Source of the DNA: UBA9732 sp003456855
GTDB lineage: Bacteria; Spirochaetota; Spirochaetia; Sphaerochaetales; Sphaerochaetaceae
Direction of reading: 5' to 3'
DNA: 31,301 nt
Assembly: GCA_946626785.1 (NCBI GenBank)
Contig: CAMOUY010000015.1
Coordinates: 1 to 31,301, forward strand
The position numbers were made by a program, and so were the translations under genes. Shown one piece after another: positions 9,172 to 17,276 of the stretch (positions are counted from its first letter, which is position 1; each line of letters starts with the position of its first letter). The notes under the pieces are model-generated. The model was not told the origin of the DNA and did no database searches. It saw only the letters and a list, made by a program, of their open reading frames with translations.

Positions 9172-9200
9172 ATTGTAATATTAGTTTCTCCACCAAACAA
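9172..9200 (-). promoter_or_regulatory. Predicted sigma70-type promoter of the pullulanase operon
   Basis: Minus strand: TTGTTT (9200-9195), 17 bp, TACAAT (9177-9172). The predicted start of transcription lies roughly a dozen bases before the ATG, leaving room only for the GGGGGA ribosome site. The -35 overlaps the region upstream of the divergent GH53 promoter. Confidence 0.5.
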
Positions 9201-9206
9201 GAATAT

Positions 9207-9235
9207 TTAACATCTGTTCATGCAAGTAATATAAT
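9207..9235 (+). promoter_or_regulatory. Strong predicted promoter of the GH53 gene, placing the start codon at +1
   Basis: TTAACA (9207-9212), 17 bp, TATAAT (9230-9235): near-consensus. Only six bases separate the -10 from the GTG start at 9242, so the transcript should begin at or next to the start codon (leaderless). Confidence 0.65.
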
Positions 9236-9241
9236 TGAATC

Positions 9242-10390
9242 GTGAAAAAAATTCTGATTCTGTTTCTGTCAATTCTTACCATGGCCTCTCTAAACGCCTT
9301 TGTCACAGGTGCTGACGTCTCCAGCCTTCCGTCTCTGGAGAGAAGCGGCGTGGTCTTCCATGACAAGGAGGGAAAAGAGGCGGATCTGATTGAAATCCTG
9401 GCCGAAAACGGCGTCCAGTGCATCAGAGTCCGCATCTGGGTCGACCCCTATGACCAGAACGGCAACGGCTACGGCGGAGGAAACTGCGACCTTGACAATG
9501 CAATCGAGCTTGGAAGGAGGGCAAGGGAACAGAACATAGGCCTTCTCGTCGATTTCCACTACTCGGATTTCTGGGCTGACCCCTCAAGACAGACCCTGCC
9601 GAAGGCTTGGAAAGGCCAGACAAAGGAAGAATTGACCCAGACAATCTACAATTACACGTATGATAGCCTAAAACAGCTGAAATATAATGGAATAATCATT
9701 GATTATGTTCAAATAGGCAATGAGATAAACAATGGAATCTGTGGCCAGAGTGGCCTTGAAAGCAGCTGCGAGCTCCTGGAAAGCGCCTCAAAAGCAGTAA
9801 AAGAGGCAGTTCCGGAGGCGAAGGTCGTTGTCCATTTCACAGACCCCGGCAGCTTTGACTTCGGCTGGGCTGCAAAGGTGCTGGAGAAGGGCTGTGTGGA
9901 CTATGACGTGTTTGCAACCTCCTACTATCCCTACTGGCATGGCAGTCTGGAAGCCCTCAAAACCAACCTCAAAACAATAACAGAAAACTACGGAAAGCAG
10001 GTGATGATCGCCGAGACCTCATATCCGTACACAGACAGGGACACTGACGGTCATCCTGAGAGCGTTACAGTCAAAGACACCTCAGTCCAGAGGCAGATGG
10101 TCATGTTCCTTGACCTCTCAAAGGCCATGGAAACGTTCGGGGAAAGCTACGAGGGGATCTTCTATTGGGAGCCTGCATGGATATGTGTTCCTGCAGAGGA
10201 CCAAAACAGCAGAAAGGCTGTTTGGGAGAGGTTAGGCAGCGGCTGGGCCACCAGCTATGCCGCCGGGTACGATGGTCAGGCGGCCAGGTACCACGGTGGA
10301 AGCGCAACGGACTCACAAGCCCTCTTTGACGAAGAAGGCTGTGCTATGGAGTCCGTTTCAATGTTCAGTCTGGTTCATTCCTGGATGTAG
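9242..10390 (+). CDS. GH53 arabinogalactan endo-beta-1,4-galactanase, secreted
   Basis: Endo-acting hydrolase of beta-1,4-galactan side chains of pectin (382 aa). The signal peptide covers about residues 1-20 (MKKILILFLSILTMASLNAF). GH53 landmarks: GADVSSLPSLE (24-33), RVRIWVDPYD (62-71), DFHYSDFWADP (104-114), acid/base E161 in QIGNEINNG, and nucleophile E258 in IAETSYPYT. The fold is complete and length is normal for the family. The start is GTG with no Shine-Dalgarno and a promoter -10 six bases upstream; the next in-frame ATG (codon 14) would destroy the signal peptide. The 3' end overlaps the convergent flavodoxin-like gene by 16 bp. It broadens the locus from starch to pectin polysaccharides. 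Confidence 0.95.
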   Translation: MKKILILFLSILTMASLNAFVTGADVSSLPSLERSGVVFHDKEGKEADLIEILAENGVQCIRVRIWVDPYDQNGNGYGGGNCDLDNAIELGRRAREQNIGLLVDFHYSDFWADPSRQTLPKAWKGQTKEELTQTIYNYTYDSLKQLKYNGIIIDYVQIGNEINNGICGQSGLESSCELLESASKAVKEAVPEAKVVVHFTDPGSFDFGWAAKVLEKGCVDYDVFATSYYPYWHGSLEALKTNLKTITENYGKQVMIAETSYPYTDRDTDGHPESVTVKDTSVQRQMVMFLDLSKAMETFGESYEGIFYWEPAWICVPAEDQNSRKAVWERLGSGWATSYAAGYDGQAARYHGGSATDSQALFDEEGCAMESVSMFSLVHSWM

Positions 10391-10965
10391 GAGGCCAGGT
10401 TGTCAGCGTAGAGGTCGATCTCCTCACCGAACTGTGTCGATGGGCGGACGAGGCTCTCGCTTCCTTCAAGATGTGCGATCCCCTGTACCGGTTGGTGGCA
10501 GGACGGGAGCTCTGCATGGATGCCGAACGGGATATGGATCATGCCGTTCTCCTGTGCCCAGTAGATCAGTGAATCCAGGCATCTGGAACCCTCACAAAGT
10601 GAGAATCTGCAGGACGTGAAGCATGCGAAGAACTTGTCTGCAAGTGCATGGTCCTCACACATTTCAACTGTTGTATCGATAAAGGTCTTCATCTCTGCCG
10701 TCATGTTGCCGAACACCGTCGGGCAACCGAAGATGATCATGTCGCTCTTGATAAGCTTTTCAGGTGTGACGACAGGAAGTGTCATGATGTCTTCGTAGTA
10801 ATCGTTGGCCGTCTCCTCTTTGTTGGCCCAGATGTGGAGATCCGGGTCCTCGACCCTGTAGAATCTCACGTCGACGTTTCTCTTCTCAAGGGCTTCCTTG
10901 AGGCAGGAACCGATAATGAAGCAATTGCCGCTTACGCTGTGGACGACGATACTGCATCTTTTCAT
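10375..10965 (-). CDS. Flavodoxin-fold / WrbA-like NAD(P)H:quinone oxidoreductase family protein
   Basis: Predicted cytoplasmic FMN-binding protein (196 aa). The N-terminal strand and phosphate loop read CSIVVHSVSGNC (4-15). The second FMN-contact region IIFGCPTVFGNMTAEMKTFIDTT matches the WrbA pattern (G-P-T-x-F-G-N-M). It has several cysteines (for example FTSCRFSLCEGSRC), so a redox role with a cofactor other than plain FMN cannot be excluded. Exact electron acceptor unknown. The frame opens at 11028, but GGGAGG seven bases before the ATG at 10965 decides the start. It is convergent with the GH53 gene, ending inside its last codons, and divergent from the secreted-protein gene at 11156. 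Confidence 0.8.
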   Translation of the reverse strand: MKRCSIVVHSVSGNCFIIGSCLKEALEKRNVDVRFYRVEDPDLHIWANKEETANDYYEDIMTLPVVTPEKLIKSDMIIFGCPTVFGNMTAEMKTFIDTTVEMCEDHALADKFFACFTSCRFSLCEGSRCLDSLIYWAQENGMIHIPFGIHAELPSCHQPVQGIAHLEGSESLVRPSTQFGEEIDLYADNLASYIQE

Positions 10966-11071
10966 TGGGGAACCTCCCATTTCCTCTGATTGAGGTTGAT
11001 GGATTAAATATACAATGAAAAAACCCATTCGAGACGATTTTTCTTAATTAATTACATGCATAACCATTATA

Positions 11072-11100
11072 TTTACAAATCAATCGACAAAGTGTATCTT
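11072..11100 (+). promoter_or_regulatory. Predicted promoter for the secreted protein / MATE pair
   Basis: TTTACA (11072-11077), 17 bp, TATCTT (11095-11100), with a ~50-nt leader to the ATG at 11156. Its -10 is identical to that of the paralogue at 26820, but the GGGCATTG box of the distal array is absent here. Confidence 0.6.
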
Positions 11101-11155
11101 TAAACGTAGGCAAAGAAAAAGGTTGCGTAGGGCAAAGGACGTGACAGGAGTTAAC

Positions 11156-11794
11156 ATGAAGAAGTTGCTTTTCATATCACTGCTGCTGGTTTTGGTTTTG
11201 ACAGGGCAAGTTTATGCCGAAACAATGACTGGCTCATCAGTGACAATTGCAAGTGTGGTCCAACCACCTGAGACCACCAATCCATCGATCATCATCGGAA
11301 TAGGCTCGGCGGAGCTTTCCTATTACATGACCCCGGACCAGGAGACGACGGCAGTTACCGGAATCAACCTGATGGAGGACGGTCAGTTCACCTTTGTTCT
11401 TATGACCTCAGAGGAGGTCAGAATCCCAAGGGGCGGACAGAAGACCTACCTTCACATAGAGGTCAAGGCCGAGGGCTTCCACCGCTATGACTACAACTAC
11501 ACAGGCTTCCTTGAGGGTTCATCGATGGATGAGGCCAACATCAAGGAGCACAATGCAGTCCCTCTTCTCTCGACAACACCTTACATCACAATCGCTAACT
11601 TCTACGGAGACAACGAGAACGTAGATGTGAAGCATGTTGAGAACAAGGGGAACAAGGTTGAGATCCAGTTCCTTGAGGGAGTCACAAAGGCCAACCTGAT
11701 TCTGGGAACCTTCACCGTAGAGTGGAAGGGAAAGAGACCTTTGGAGGCCGGTATCTACAAGGCCAAGGTCTCAATCACCTACAGTACGCCGTAA
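11156..11794 (+). CDS. Secreted beta-rich protein, distant member of the array family
   Basis: Protein of 212 aa with a clear signal peptide (MKKLLFISLLLVLVLTG, likely cleaved after VYA). I do not recognise a named domain. The mature part is predicted beta-strand rich and ends with LGTFTVEWKGKRPLEAGIYKAKVSITYS. That ending parallels the last two strands of the proteins at 24474-31174 (aromatic-TxxW, then GxY followed by alternating hydrophobics). It also matches the family's middle pattern (QFTFVLMTSEEV..., YLHIEV). It has no cysteine in the mature part. AGGAG lies 6 nt before the ATG; the frame extends to 11123 without support. The MATE gene follows 50 nt downstream and may be co-transcribed. 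Function unknown; the C-terminal strand resembles fimbrial or spore-coat-U-type domains only superficially. Confidence 0.75.
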   Translation: MKKLLFISLLLVLVLTGQVYAETMTGSSVTIASVVQPPETTNPSIIIGIGSAELSYYMTPDQETTAVTGINLMEDGQFTFVLMTSEEVRIPRGGQKTYLHIEVKAEGFHRYDYNYTGFLEGSSMDEANIKEHNAVPLLSTTPYITIANFYGDNENVDVKHVENKGNKVEIQFLEGVTKANLILGTFTVEWKGKRPLEAGIYKAKVSITYSTP

Positions 11795-11844
11795 GCAGAC
11801 CCGAAACTCTATCCATAACGCCTCAAAAGGTCTAAAGTTGGAGC

Positions 11845-13287
11845 ATGATCTCCGACAAGTTCAACTGGCGGCAGTTTCTAAGGAACATTGCCGTCATAGC
11901 CATCCCTGTGGCACTTCAGAACCTTCTGACCTCCACGGCCTCAATGGTCGACACCATGATGATCTCCCGTCTTGGGGAGACCTCGGTGGGTGCCGTGGGT
12001 CTGTGCTCCCAGTATGCCATCCTGATGGTTGCAGGCTACTGGGGCTTTGTCGGAGGAGGAATGCTCTTCATCTCCCAGTACTGGGGTGCAAGTGACGAGG
12101 AGGGCATCTGCAGAAGCTATGGTCTGATGCTGACCTGCATCATGACGGTTGCCGCAGCCTTCTCCAGCGTGGCCCTTGTTAAGCCAGAGCTTATAATGAG
12201 GCTGTACACGGACAAGGAGAACATCCAGGCCATTGGTGTGCAGTATCTCAGGATAGTCGGTTTTGCATATCCGCTGCAGCTCTACTCCATCTGCGCAAGC
12301 ACTCTTCTGAGAGCCACCGAGAAAGTGAAAATCCCTCTCTACGCATCCATAGCAAGCGTTTTCACTAACATCTTCATGAACTGGGTGCTGATCTACGGCC
12401 ACCTGGGATTCAAGGCCTATGGGGTCCGCGGAGCCGCAATGGCCACCGTCTGCGCCGCAGCTGTGAACGTCATTATAATCCTGGTTGGCAGCATAGCTAT
12501 AAGGTACCCTTACATCTTCAGGTTCAAGGCCCACTTCACCTGGGTGAAGGACAAGGTGAAGGAGTTCTTCATCAAGTGCTTCCCGATCATAATGAACGAG
12601 GTGTTCATAGGAATAGGCAACATGACTGTGAATGTGGTCCTTGGAAGGCAGAGCGAGAGCGCAATAGCGGCTTTGGCCGTCTTCAGGACCCTTGAAGGCC
12701 TGATAATCGGCTTCTTCGCCGGTTTCTCCAACGCCTCAAGCGTCCTTGTAGGCAAGGAGGTGGGCGCAGGCAACCTGGATGACGCCTACGAGAAGGCCAA
12801 GAGGATCATCCCTCTGTGCATGTTGACCATTGCATTCACTGGATTGCTCATAAACATATTCAAAGCGAATATTATTCACATGATGGGCCTGACTGGGACA
12901 TCGTTTGACATTGCAAGCTACATAATCACGGTATTCACCATCGTAGCCGTGATAAGGATGGGCAACTGGTGCATGAACGACACCTACAGATCCTCAGGCG
13001 ATGCCGTGACGGGAACGCTTCTGGAGCTGATCTTCATGTACATCATGGTCATCCCCGCCGTCACCTTTGTCGGACTGAAACTCAAGCTCTCGATGTACTT
13101 CCTTTTCCCGGTTGTCTACTGCGATGAGATTGTGCGTTGGATCATCATGTTCACACACCTTTTCTCCGGCAGATGGGTCAGGCCCGTAACGGAGCAGGGC
13201 AGGGCCAAACTTCTGGAATTCAGGAAAAAACATGGAATCAAACGCCGAAAATCCTCAAAAAACAGCAAAAATTTGATATCGCAGTAA
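11845..13287 (+). CDS. MATE family efflux transporter
   Basis: Inner-membrane multidrug or toxin exporter (480 aa) with about twelve membrane segments in two homologous halves. The N-terminal half opens with RNIAVIAIPVALQNLLTSTASMVDTMMISRLGE, the typical MATE start, and VGLCSQYAILMVAGYWGFVGGGM follows. The second half starts near IKCFPIIMNEVFIGIGN. The C-terminus is basic and lysine-rich (KKHGIKRRKSSK). Substrate and coupling ion cannot be read from the sequence. The start ATG has a poorly spaced GGAG; no better start exists. It lies 50 bp behind the secreted protein gene and ends in the first of three A-tracts that precede oppA. Confidence 0.93.
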   Translation: MISDKFNWRQFLRNIAVIAIPVALQNLLTSTASMVDTMMISRLGETSVGAVGLCSQYAILMVAGYWGFVGGGMLFISQYWGASDEEGICRSYGLMLTCIMTVAAAFSSVALVKPELIMRLYTDKENIQAIGVQYLRIVGFAYPLQLYSICASTLLRATEKVKIPLYASIASVFTNIFMNWVLIYGHLGFKAYGVRGAAMATVCAAAVNVIIILVGSIAIRYPYIFRFKAHFTWVKDKVKEFFIKCFPIIMNEVFIGIGNMTVNVVLGRQSESAIAALAVFRTLEGLIIGFFAGFSNASSVLVGKEVGAGNLDDAYEKAKRIIPLCMLTIAFTGLLINIFKANIIHMMGLTGTSFDIASYIITVFTIVAVIRMGNWCMNDTYRSSGDAVTGTLLELIFMYIMVIPAVTFVGLKLKLSMYFLFPVVYCDEIVRWIIMFTHLFSGRWVRPVTEQGRAKLLEFRKKHGIKRRKSSKNSKNLISQ

Positions 13288-13347
13288 AAAAGAACCTATA
13301 CCGACAGTAAAAAAATACAATCAGCAGTCTCACTTTCGGTAAAAAAA
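13282..13347 (+). repeat. Three phased C(A/G)GTAAAAAA repeats upstream of oppA
   Basis: The motif occurs at 13282, 13305 and 13337, that is 23 and 32 bp apart (close to two and three helical turns). The last two continue into (T/A)CAATC. The first copy overlaps the MATE stop codon. Helically phased A-tracts upstream of a promoter suggest DNA bending or a regulator array for oppA. Confidence 0.55.
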
Positions 13348-13371
13348 TTCAATCTATTTTCACCATTTATA

Positions 13372-13400
13372 TTGAAAAAGGCGAAAATTGAATTTAGTAT
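13372..13400 (+). promoter_or_regulatory. Predicted oppA promoter
   Basis: TTGAAA (13372-13377), 17 bp, TAGTAT (13395-13400), followed by a ~55-nt leader and AGGAG before the ATG at 13460. It lies immediately behind the three phased A-tracts. Confidence 0.6.
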
Positions 13401-13459
13401 GTAAAGTCATATTACAACTGAAAACACCCATTCAGATTTCAGAGAGAAAGGAGAAAGAA

Positions 13460-16159
13460 ATGAAAAAAGCAATCATTATGATTCTTGCGATTGTTTTGGT
13501 CTTTGCATTTGTTTCCTGTGGAAAGAAGGCTGAAAGCACAACTCCTGCTGCTACAGCAACAACCACCACAACAGCAGCACCAGCTGAGACAACCACAACG
13601 TCTACTGCTACAACTGAGACTCCTGCAGCAACAGAAACAGCACCTGCCGCACAGGCAGAGCCGGCTAAGGTTGCAGAGCCAGAGTACAGCGTTGATTACA
13701 CAAACAACACAGTCAACGCCGGTTCAATGACAGCTACACTCGGTTCAAGCGCAGGTGGAGAGGTTTCCTATGATTACTATGCAGGCATTGCAGGAAAGGA
13801 CTACACAGACCCAGCAGTCTACACCTTCAACGACTACACAGCAGGAACCTCCAACATGAAGTGGTCAACACACACATGGGAGACCAACGATGACAGCGCC
13901 ATCCTTGATTACATCACAACAGGCTTCTACGGCTTCGCTCTCAGCGATGACCTCGAGGGCTGGGCAGTCACATGCGAGATGGCAGCAGAGCTTCCTGTCG
14001 ATGTCACAGCCGACTATGTCGGACAGTACGGCATCAGCGAAGGCGAGACAGCAAAGGCCTGGAAGATCGCTCTCAACAAGGACGCTTGCTGGGAAGACGG
14101 AACTCCAATCAATGCTGATTCCTACATCTACAGCTACAAGGAGCTGCTCGATCCAGTCATGAAGAACCGCAGAGCCGACTCCCTCTATGCTGGAGACTTC
14201 GCAATCTACAATGCAAAGAACTACTTCTATGCAGGACAGGTTGCAATCCAGGAGAACGCAACTGGTGCTTACTACAAAATGGAAGACCTCACCCTTGGTG
14301 CAGACGGACAGTACTACGGACCAAACGGCGAGCCGATGTACCTTGCAGTTGCATACCCACTTGCAACATGGCTCGGTGGAAACACCCTCGCTGACTATGT
14401 CGGAGCCTATGGCGATGCTTATTTCGGAATGGATACATGGGAGCAGCTCTATGCCCTCGCTGACGAGGATGGACTTGTTCCTCTCACAGACGAGAACTAT
14501 GCTCTCTATGCTCCTGTCACAACAGGGAACCCAGCTTGGGGCGAGACAGAGGCTGATCTTCCAGCTTACTTCGCATACAAGATGGAGTATCCAGCACTTG
14601 ACTGGTCAGAGGTCGGTATCCTGAAGACAGGTGAGTATGAGATCGTTCTCATCACAATCAACCCGACAGCAGATCCTAACTACTACGTCCCATTCAACCT
14701 CTCAAGCACATACCTTGTCTACGAGCCATACTGGGAAGCAGCAAAGCAGTACTTCAACTCCAACGGCGACAAGGTCTCCAAGGATTCAGCTGACATTGCA
14801 AGCATCTCAACAGATGTCTGCACACGCGTTGACAACACAATGTCCTATGGTCCATACAAGCTCACCTACTTCGAGCTGGACAAGCAGTACACACTCGAGA
14901 GAAACGAGAACTGGTACGGTTACAAGGACGGCAAGCACGTTGGTCAGTACCAGACAGACAGAATGTCAGTCCAGGTCATCTCCAACCATGCAACAGCTCT
15001 TCTGGCCTTCCAGGCTGGTGAGATCGACGGTGTCTCCCTCCAGGCAGACGACATGGAGAAGTACGGAACAAGCGACTATGTCCGCTACACACCGCAGTCC
15101 TACACAACAAAGCTGAGCTTCAACACCAATGCTGACAGCCTCGCTTCAAGAGGTTCATCAGTCCTGACGAACGCCAAGTTCAGAAAGGCATTCGCCCTTG
15201 CCATCGATGTCAACACATTCGCTGCATCACTGACAACTGGTATGCCAGGTTATGGAATTCTCAACACAATGTACGTCTACGATCCGTTCACAGGTGCCTC
15301 ATACCGCTCAACAGACGGTGCCAAGAAGGCAATCGTCGAGCTTTATGGTCTGACATACGGAGAGGGCGGAGACTTCGACAGCCTCGACGAGGCCTATGAT
15401 GCAGTCACCGGTTATGACCTCACAGCAGCCCAGGCAACAATGGCTGAGGCCTATGACGAGCTCAAGGCAGCTGGTCTCTACAACGACGAGAACGTCGAGC
15501 TTGAGATCCGCGTCTACAACTCAGACGACATCTACGTCAAGATGTTCAACTTCCTCAAGAGTGCTCTCGAGAGCGCATGTGTCGGAACAGGCTTCGAGGG
15601 TAAGGTCACTCTCAAGATGACAGTCGATGCTGACTACTACGATACAATGTACAGCGGCGGAACAGACATCATCTTCACAACATGGGGCGGCGCAGCCTAC
15701 TCACCATACACAATCCTCTACGAATGCTACTGCGATGCAGCAGACGGAAGCGGAAACCAGATGGAGTACGGCTTCGACACCAGCAAGATCCAGGTCACAA
15801 TCAATGTTGACGGCAAGGACTACACAGCTTCACTGCAGAAGTGGGCTCTGTGGGCAGACAGCTCAGATCCTTCATGCGTCATCTCAGCTGCAGACGGAAC
15901 AACACTTGCAGCATTCGCTGACTACGATCCTGTCACAAAGGCTGAGTTCTATGGAAAGATGGAGTATGCATACCTTGCATTCTTCACAACAACCCCGATC
16001 TACTACAGATCAGTTGCATCCATGGTCTCCCAGAAGGGTGACTATGCAGTCCAGTCATACATTGACCTCATCGGCTTCGGCGGAATCCAGTATTACACAT
16101 ACAATTACGACGATGCAGCATGGGCAGCTTATGTCTCAAGCGGTGCTTTGAAGTACTAA
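13460..16159 (+). CDS. oppA: Oligopeptide ABC transporter substrate-binding lipoprotein, family 5, unusually large
   Basis: Extracytoplasmic peptide-binding protein (899 aa), lipidated at C20 (FVSC). A Thr/Ala/Pro-rich spacer (~residues 27-75) lifts it from the membrane. The family-5 fold is recognisable from KAWKIALNKDACWEDGTPINADSYIYSYKELLDP, YGPYKLTYFELDKQYTLERNENW, and KFRKAFALAIDVNTFAASLT. Typical OppA is about 540 aa, so this protein is some 350 residues longer, with extra Asp/Tyr-rich segments across the sequence. The frame is open upstream to 13388, but AGGAG decides the ATG at 13460. Codon use is strongly biased, as expected for an abundant protein. A terminator-like hairpin separates it from oppB. 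Peptide substrate is inferred from the family. Confidence 0.92.
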   Translation: MKKAIIMILAIVLVFAFVSCGKKAESTTPAATATTTTTAAPAETTTTSTATTETPAATETAPAAQAEPAKVAEPEYSVDYTNNTVNAGSMTATLGSSAGGEVSYDYYAGIAGKDYTDPAVYTFNDYTAGTSNMKWSTHTWETNDDSAILDYITTGFYGFALSDDLEGWAVTCEMAAELPVDVTADYVGQYGISEGETAKAWKIALNKDACWEDGTPINADSYIYSYKELLDPVMKNRRADSLYAGDFAIYNAKNYFYAGQVAIQENATGAYYKMEDLTLGADGQYYGPNGEPMYLAVAYPLATWLGGNTLADYVGAYGDAYFGMDTWEQLYALADEDGLVPLTDENYALYAPVTTGNPAWGETEADLPAYFAYKMEYPALDWSEVGILKTGEYEIVLITINPTADPNYYVPFNLSSTYLVYEPYWEAAKQYFNSNGDKVSKDSADIASISTDVCTRVDNTMSYGPYKLTYFELDKQYTLERNENWYGYKDGKHVGQYQTDRMSVQVISNHATALLAFQAGEIDGVSLQADDMEKYGTSDYVRYTPQSYTTKLSFNTNADSLASRGSSVLTNAKFRKAFALAIDVNTFAASLTTGMPGYGILNTMYVYDPFTGASYRSTDGAKKAIVELYGLTYGEGGDFDSLDEAYDAVTGYDLTAAQATMAEAYDELKAAGLYNDENVELEIRVYNSDDIYVKMFNFLKSALESACVGTGFEGKVTLKMTVDADYYDTMYSGGTDIIFTTWGGAAYSPYTILYECYCDAADGSGNQMEYGFDTSKIQVTINVDGKDYTASLQKWALWADSSDPSCVISAADGTTLAAFADYDPVTKAEFYGKMEYAYLAFFTTTPIYYRSVASMVSQKGDYAVQSYIDLIGFGGIQYYTYNYDDAAWAAYVSSGALKY

Positions 16160-16178
16160 TCTGATTCACTGACACTCA

Positions 16179-16217
16179 GACACGGACGTTGCCGGACAAG
16201 CGGCGTCCGTGTCTTTT
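16179..16217 (+). terminator. Terminator-like hairpin after oppA
   Basis: A ten-base-pair stem, GACACGGACG (16179-16188) with CGTCCGTGTC (16204-16213), has a small inner GCCG/CGGC extension and is followed by TTTTCTG. Probably a leaky intrinsic terminator that keeps oppA mRNA in excess over oppBCDF. Confidence 0.8.
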
Positions 16218-16241
16218 CTGTTGTCAAGGTCTTTGGCAACA

Positions 16242-16286
16242 GTGCCTTCGTCCCGAGGAGAGGGGATGCAGGGCGAAAGCACTTTT
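16242..16286 (+). terminator. Second hairpin in the oppA-oppB gap
   Basis: GTGCCTTCG (16242-16250) pairs with CGAAAGCAC (16274-16282) with one mismatch, with CCC/GGG inside the loop, then TTTTG. It lies between the main terminator and the oppB ribosome site and may be a second attenuator or processing site. It does not obviously match a known riboswitch. Confidence 0.45.
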
Positions 16287-16315
16287 GTCAAAAGGCATTT
16301 TATAGAGGTTTTGAA

Positions 16316-17272
16316 ATGTTAAAATACGTAATAAAGAGAATACTGCTCATGATTCTCACGTTCTTCGTGATTGCAACCATGTGCTTTGTTCTCATCAAGC
16401 TCCTCCCGCTTCCTGCGGTCAAGGAGCAGGGAAGAGACGTCCAGCTGGTCCTCCAGCGACGCGAGGCGATGGGCTACAACAAGCCCATCTTGACGCAGTA
16501 CTACCTGTACTGGCGACATGTGCTTCTGTTTGGAGACTTCGGTCTCGGCGAACAGATGTACGTAGGACAGGAAGTCGTCGACATCATGTTCTCGAAGATC
16601 CCGTATTCGATAGTCGTCAACCTCTATTCTATATTAATAGCTATACCGCTGGGCCTGATGCTCGGCGTCTACGCAGCTCTTAAGAAGAACAAGTGGCAGG
16701 ACCACTTCATCTCCACGATGGTCATGGTCTTCTACTCCGTTCCGAGCTACGTCTACGCCTTCCTGGTCCAGTACATCCTGTGCTTCAAGACAGGTTGGTT
16801 CCCTCTGACCTCCGCTTCAAGGGAGGTGGCCTCCTTCTTCAGCTGGAAGATGTTCGTCTCCATGTTCCCGGCAGTCGTGTCCCTGGCCTTCGGTACCGTT
16901 GCAGGTCTGACCAGATTCACACGTGCCGAGCTTGCCGAGGTCCTTACCGGAGACTACCTGCTTCTTGCAAGGACCAAAGGACTTACCAGAACACAGGCTA
17001 TCACACGCCACGCGATGCGCAACGCCATGGTCCCGATCCTTCCTATGATTCTGGGTGAGTTCGTCGGAATCCTGGGCGGATCGCTTATCATCGAGAGCAT
17101 CTTCTCGATCCCTGGCATTGGAAGCCTCTACGTCACAAGTATCAACGTAAGAGACTACAACTTCTTCATGGCCGACACGTTCTTCTACACGTTGCTCGGA
17201 CTTGTCGCCGGACTTGTCGTCGATCTGAGCTACGGCTTCATCGACCCGAGAATCAAGATGGGACAGAGGTGA
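16316..17272 (+). CDS. oppB: Oligopeptide ABC transporter permease OppB
   Basis: Inner-membrane permease (318 aa) with six predicted membrane segments. The first begins at residue 5 and the second near 100. The EAA loop (LTGDYLLLARTKGLTRTQAITRHAMRNAMVPILP) and the terminal LIIESIFSIPGIGSLYV...DPRIKMG are classic OppB/DppB landmarks. GAGG lies 7 nt upstream of the ATG. It is separated from oppC by four bases and belongs to the oppBCDF run. Length is normal for the family. Confidence 0.95.
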   Translation: MLKYVIKRILLMILTFFVIATMCFVLIKLLPLPAVKEQGRDVQLVLQRREAMGYNKPILTQYYLYWRHVLLFGDFGLGEQMYVGQEVVDIMFSKIPYSIVVNLYSILIAIPLGLMLGVYAALKKNKWQDHFISTMVMVFYSVPSYVYAFLVQYILCFKTGWFPLTSASREVASFFSWKMFVSMFPAVVSLAFGTVAGLTRFTRAELAEVLTGDYLLLARTKGLTRTQAITRHAMRNAMVPILPMILGEFVGILGGSLIIESIFSIPGIGSLYVTSINVRDYNFFMADTFFYTLLGLVAGLVVDLSYGFIDPRIKMGQR

Positions 17273-17276
17273 GGCT

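Noticed and set aside
9500..10390. GH53 gene considered part of the maltodextrin operon
   Set aside because: It is on the opposite strand with its own promoter and acts on galactan rather than alpha-glucan; at most it shares the intergenic control region.
13538..13680. Thr/Ala/Pro-rich repeats near the OppA N-terminus considered as a variable-number tandem repeat
   Set aside because: The DNA units are irregular with no fixed repeat length; it reads as an ordinary lipoprotein linker.
13485..16151. Several Gln/Ser/Thr-rich frames in the +1 register inside oppA
   Set aside because: They are frame shadows of the biased oppA sequence and are low-complexity; the OppA frame is continuous from signal peptide to stop.
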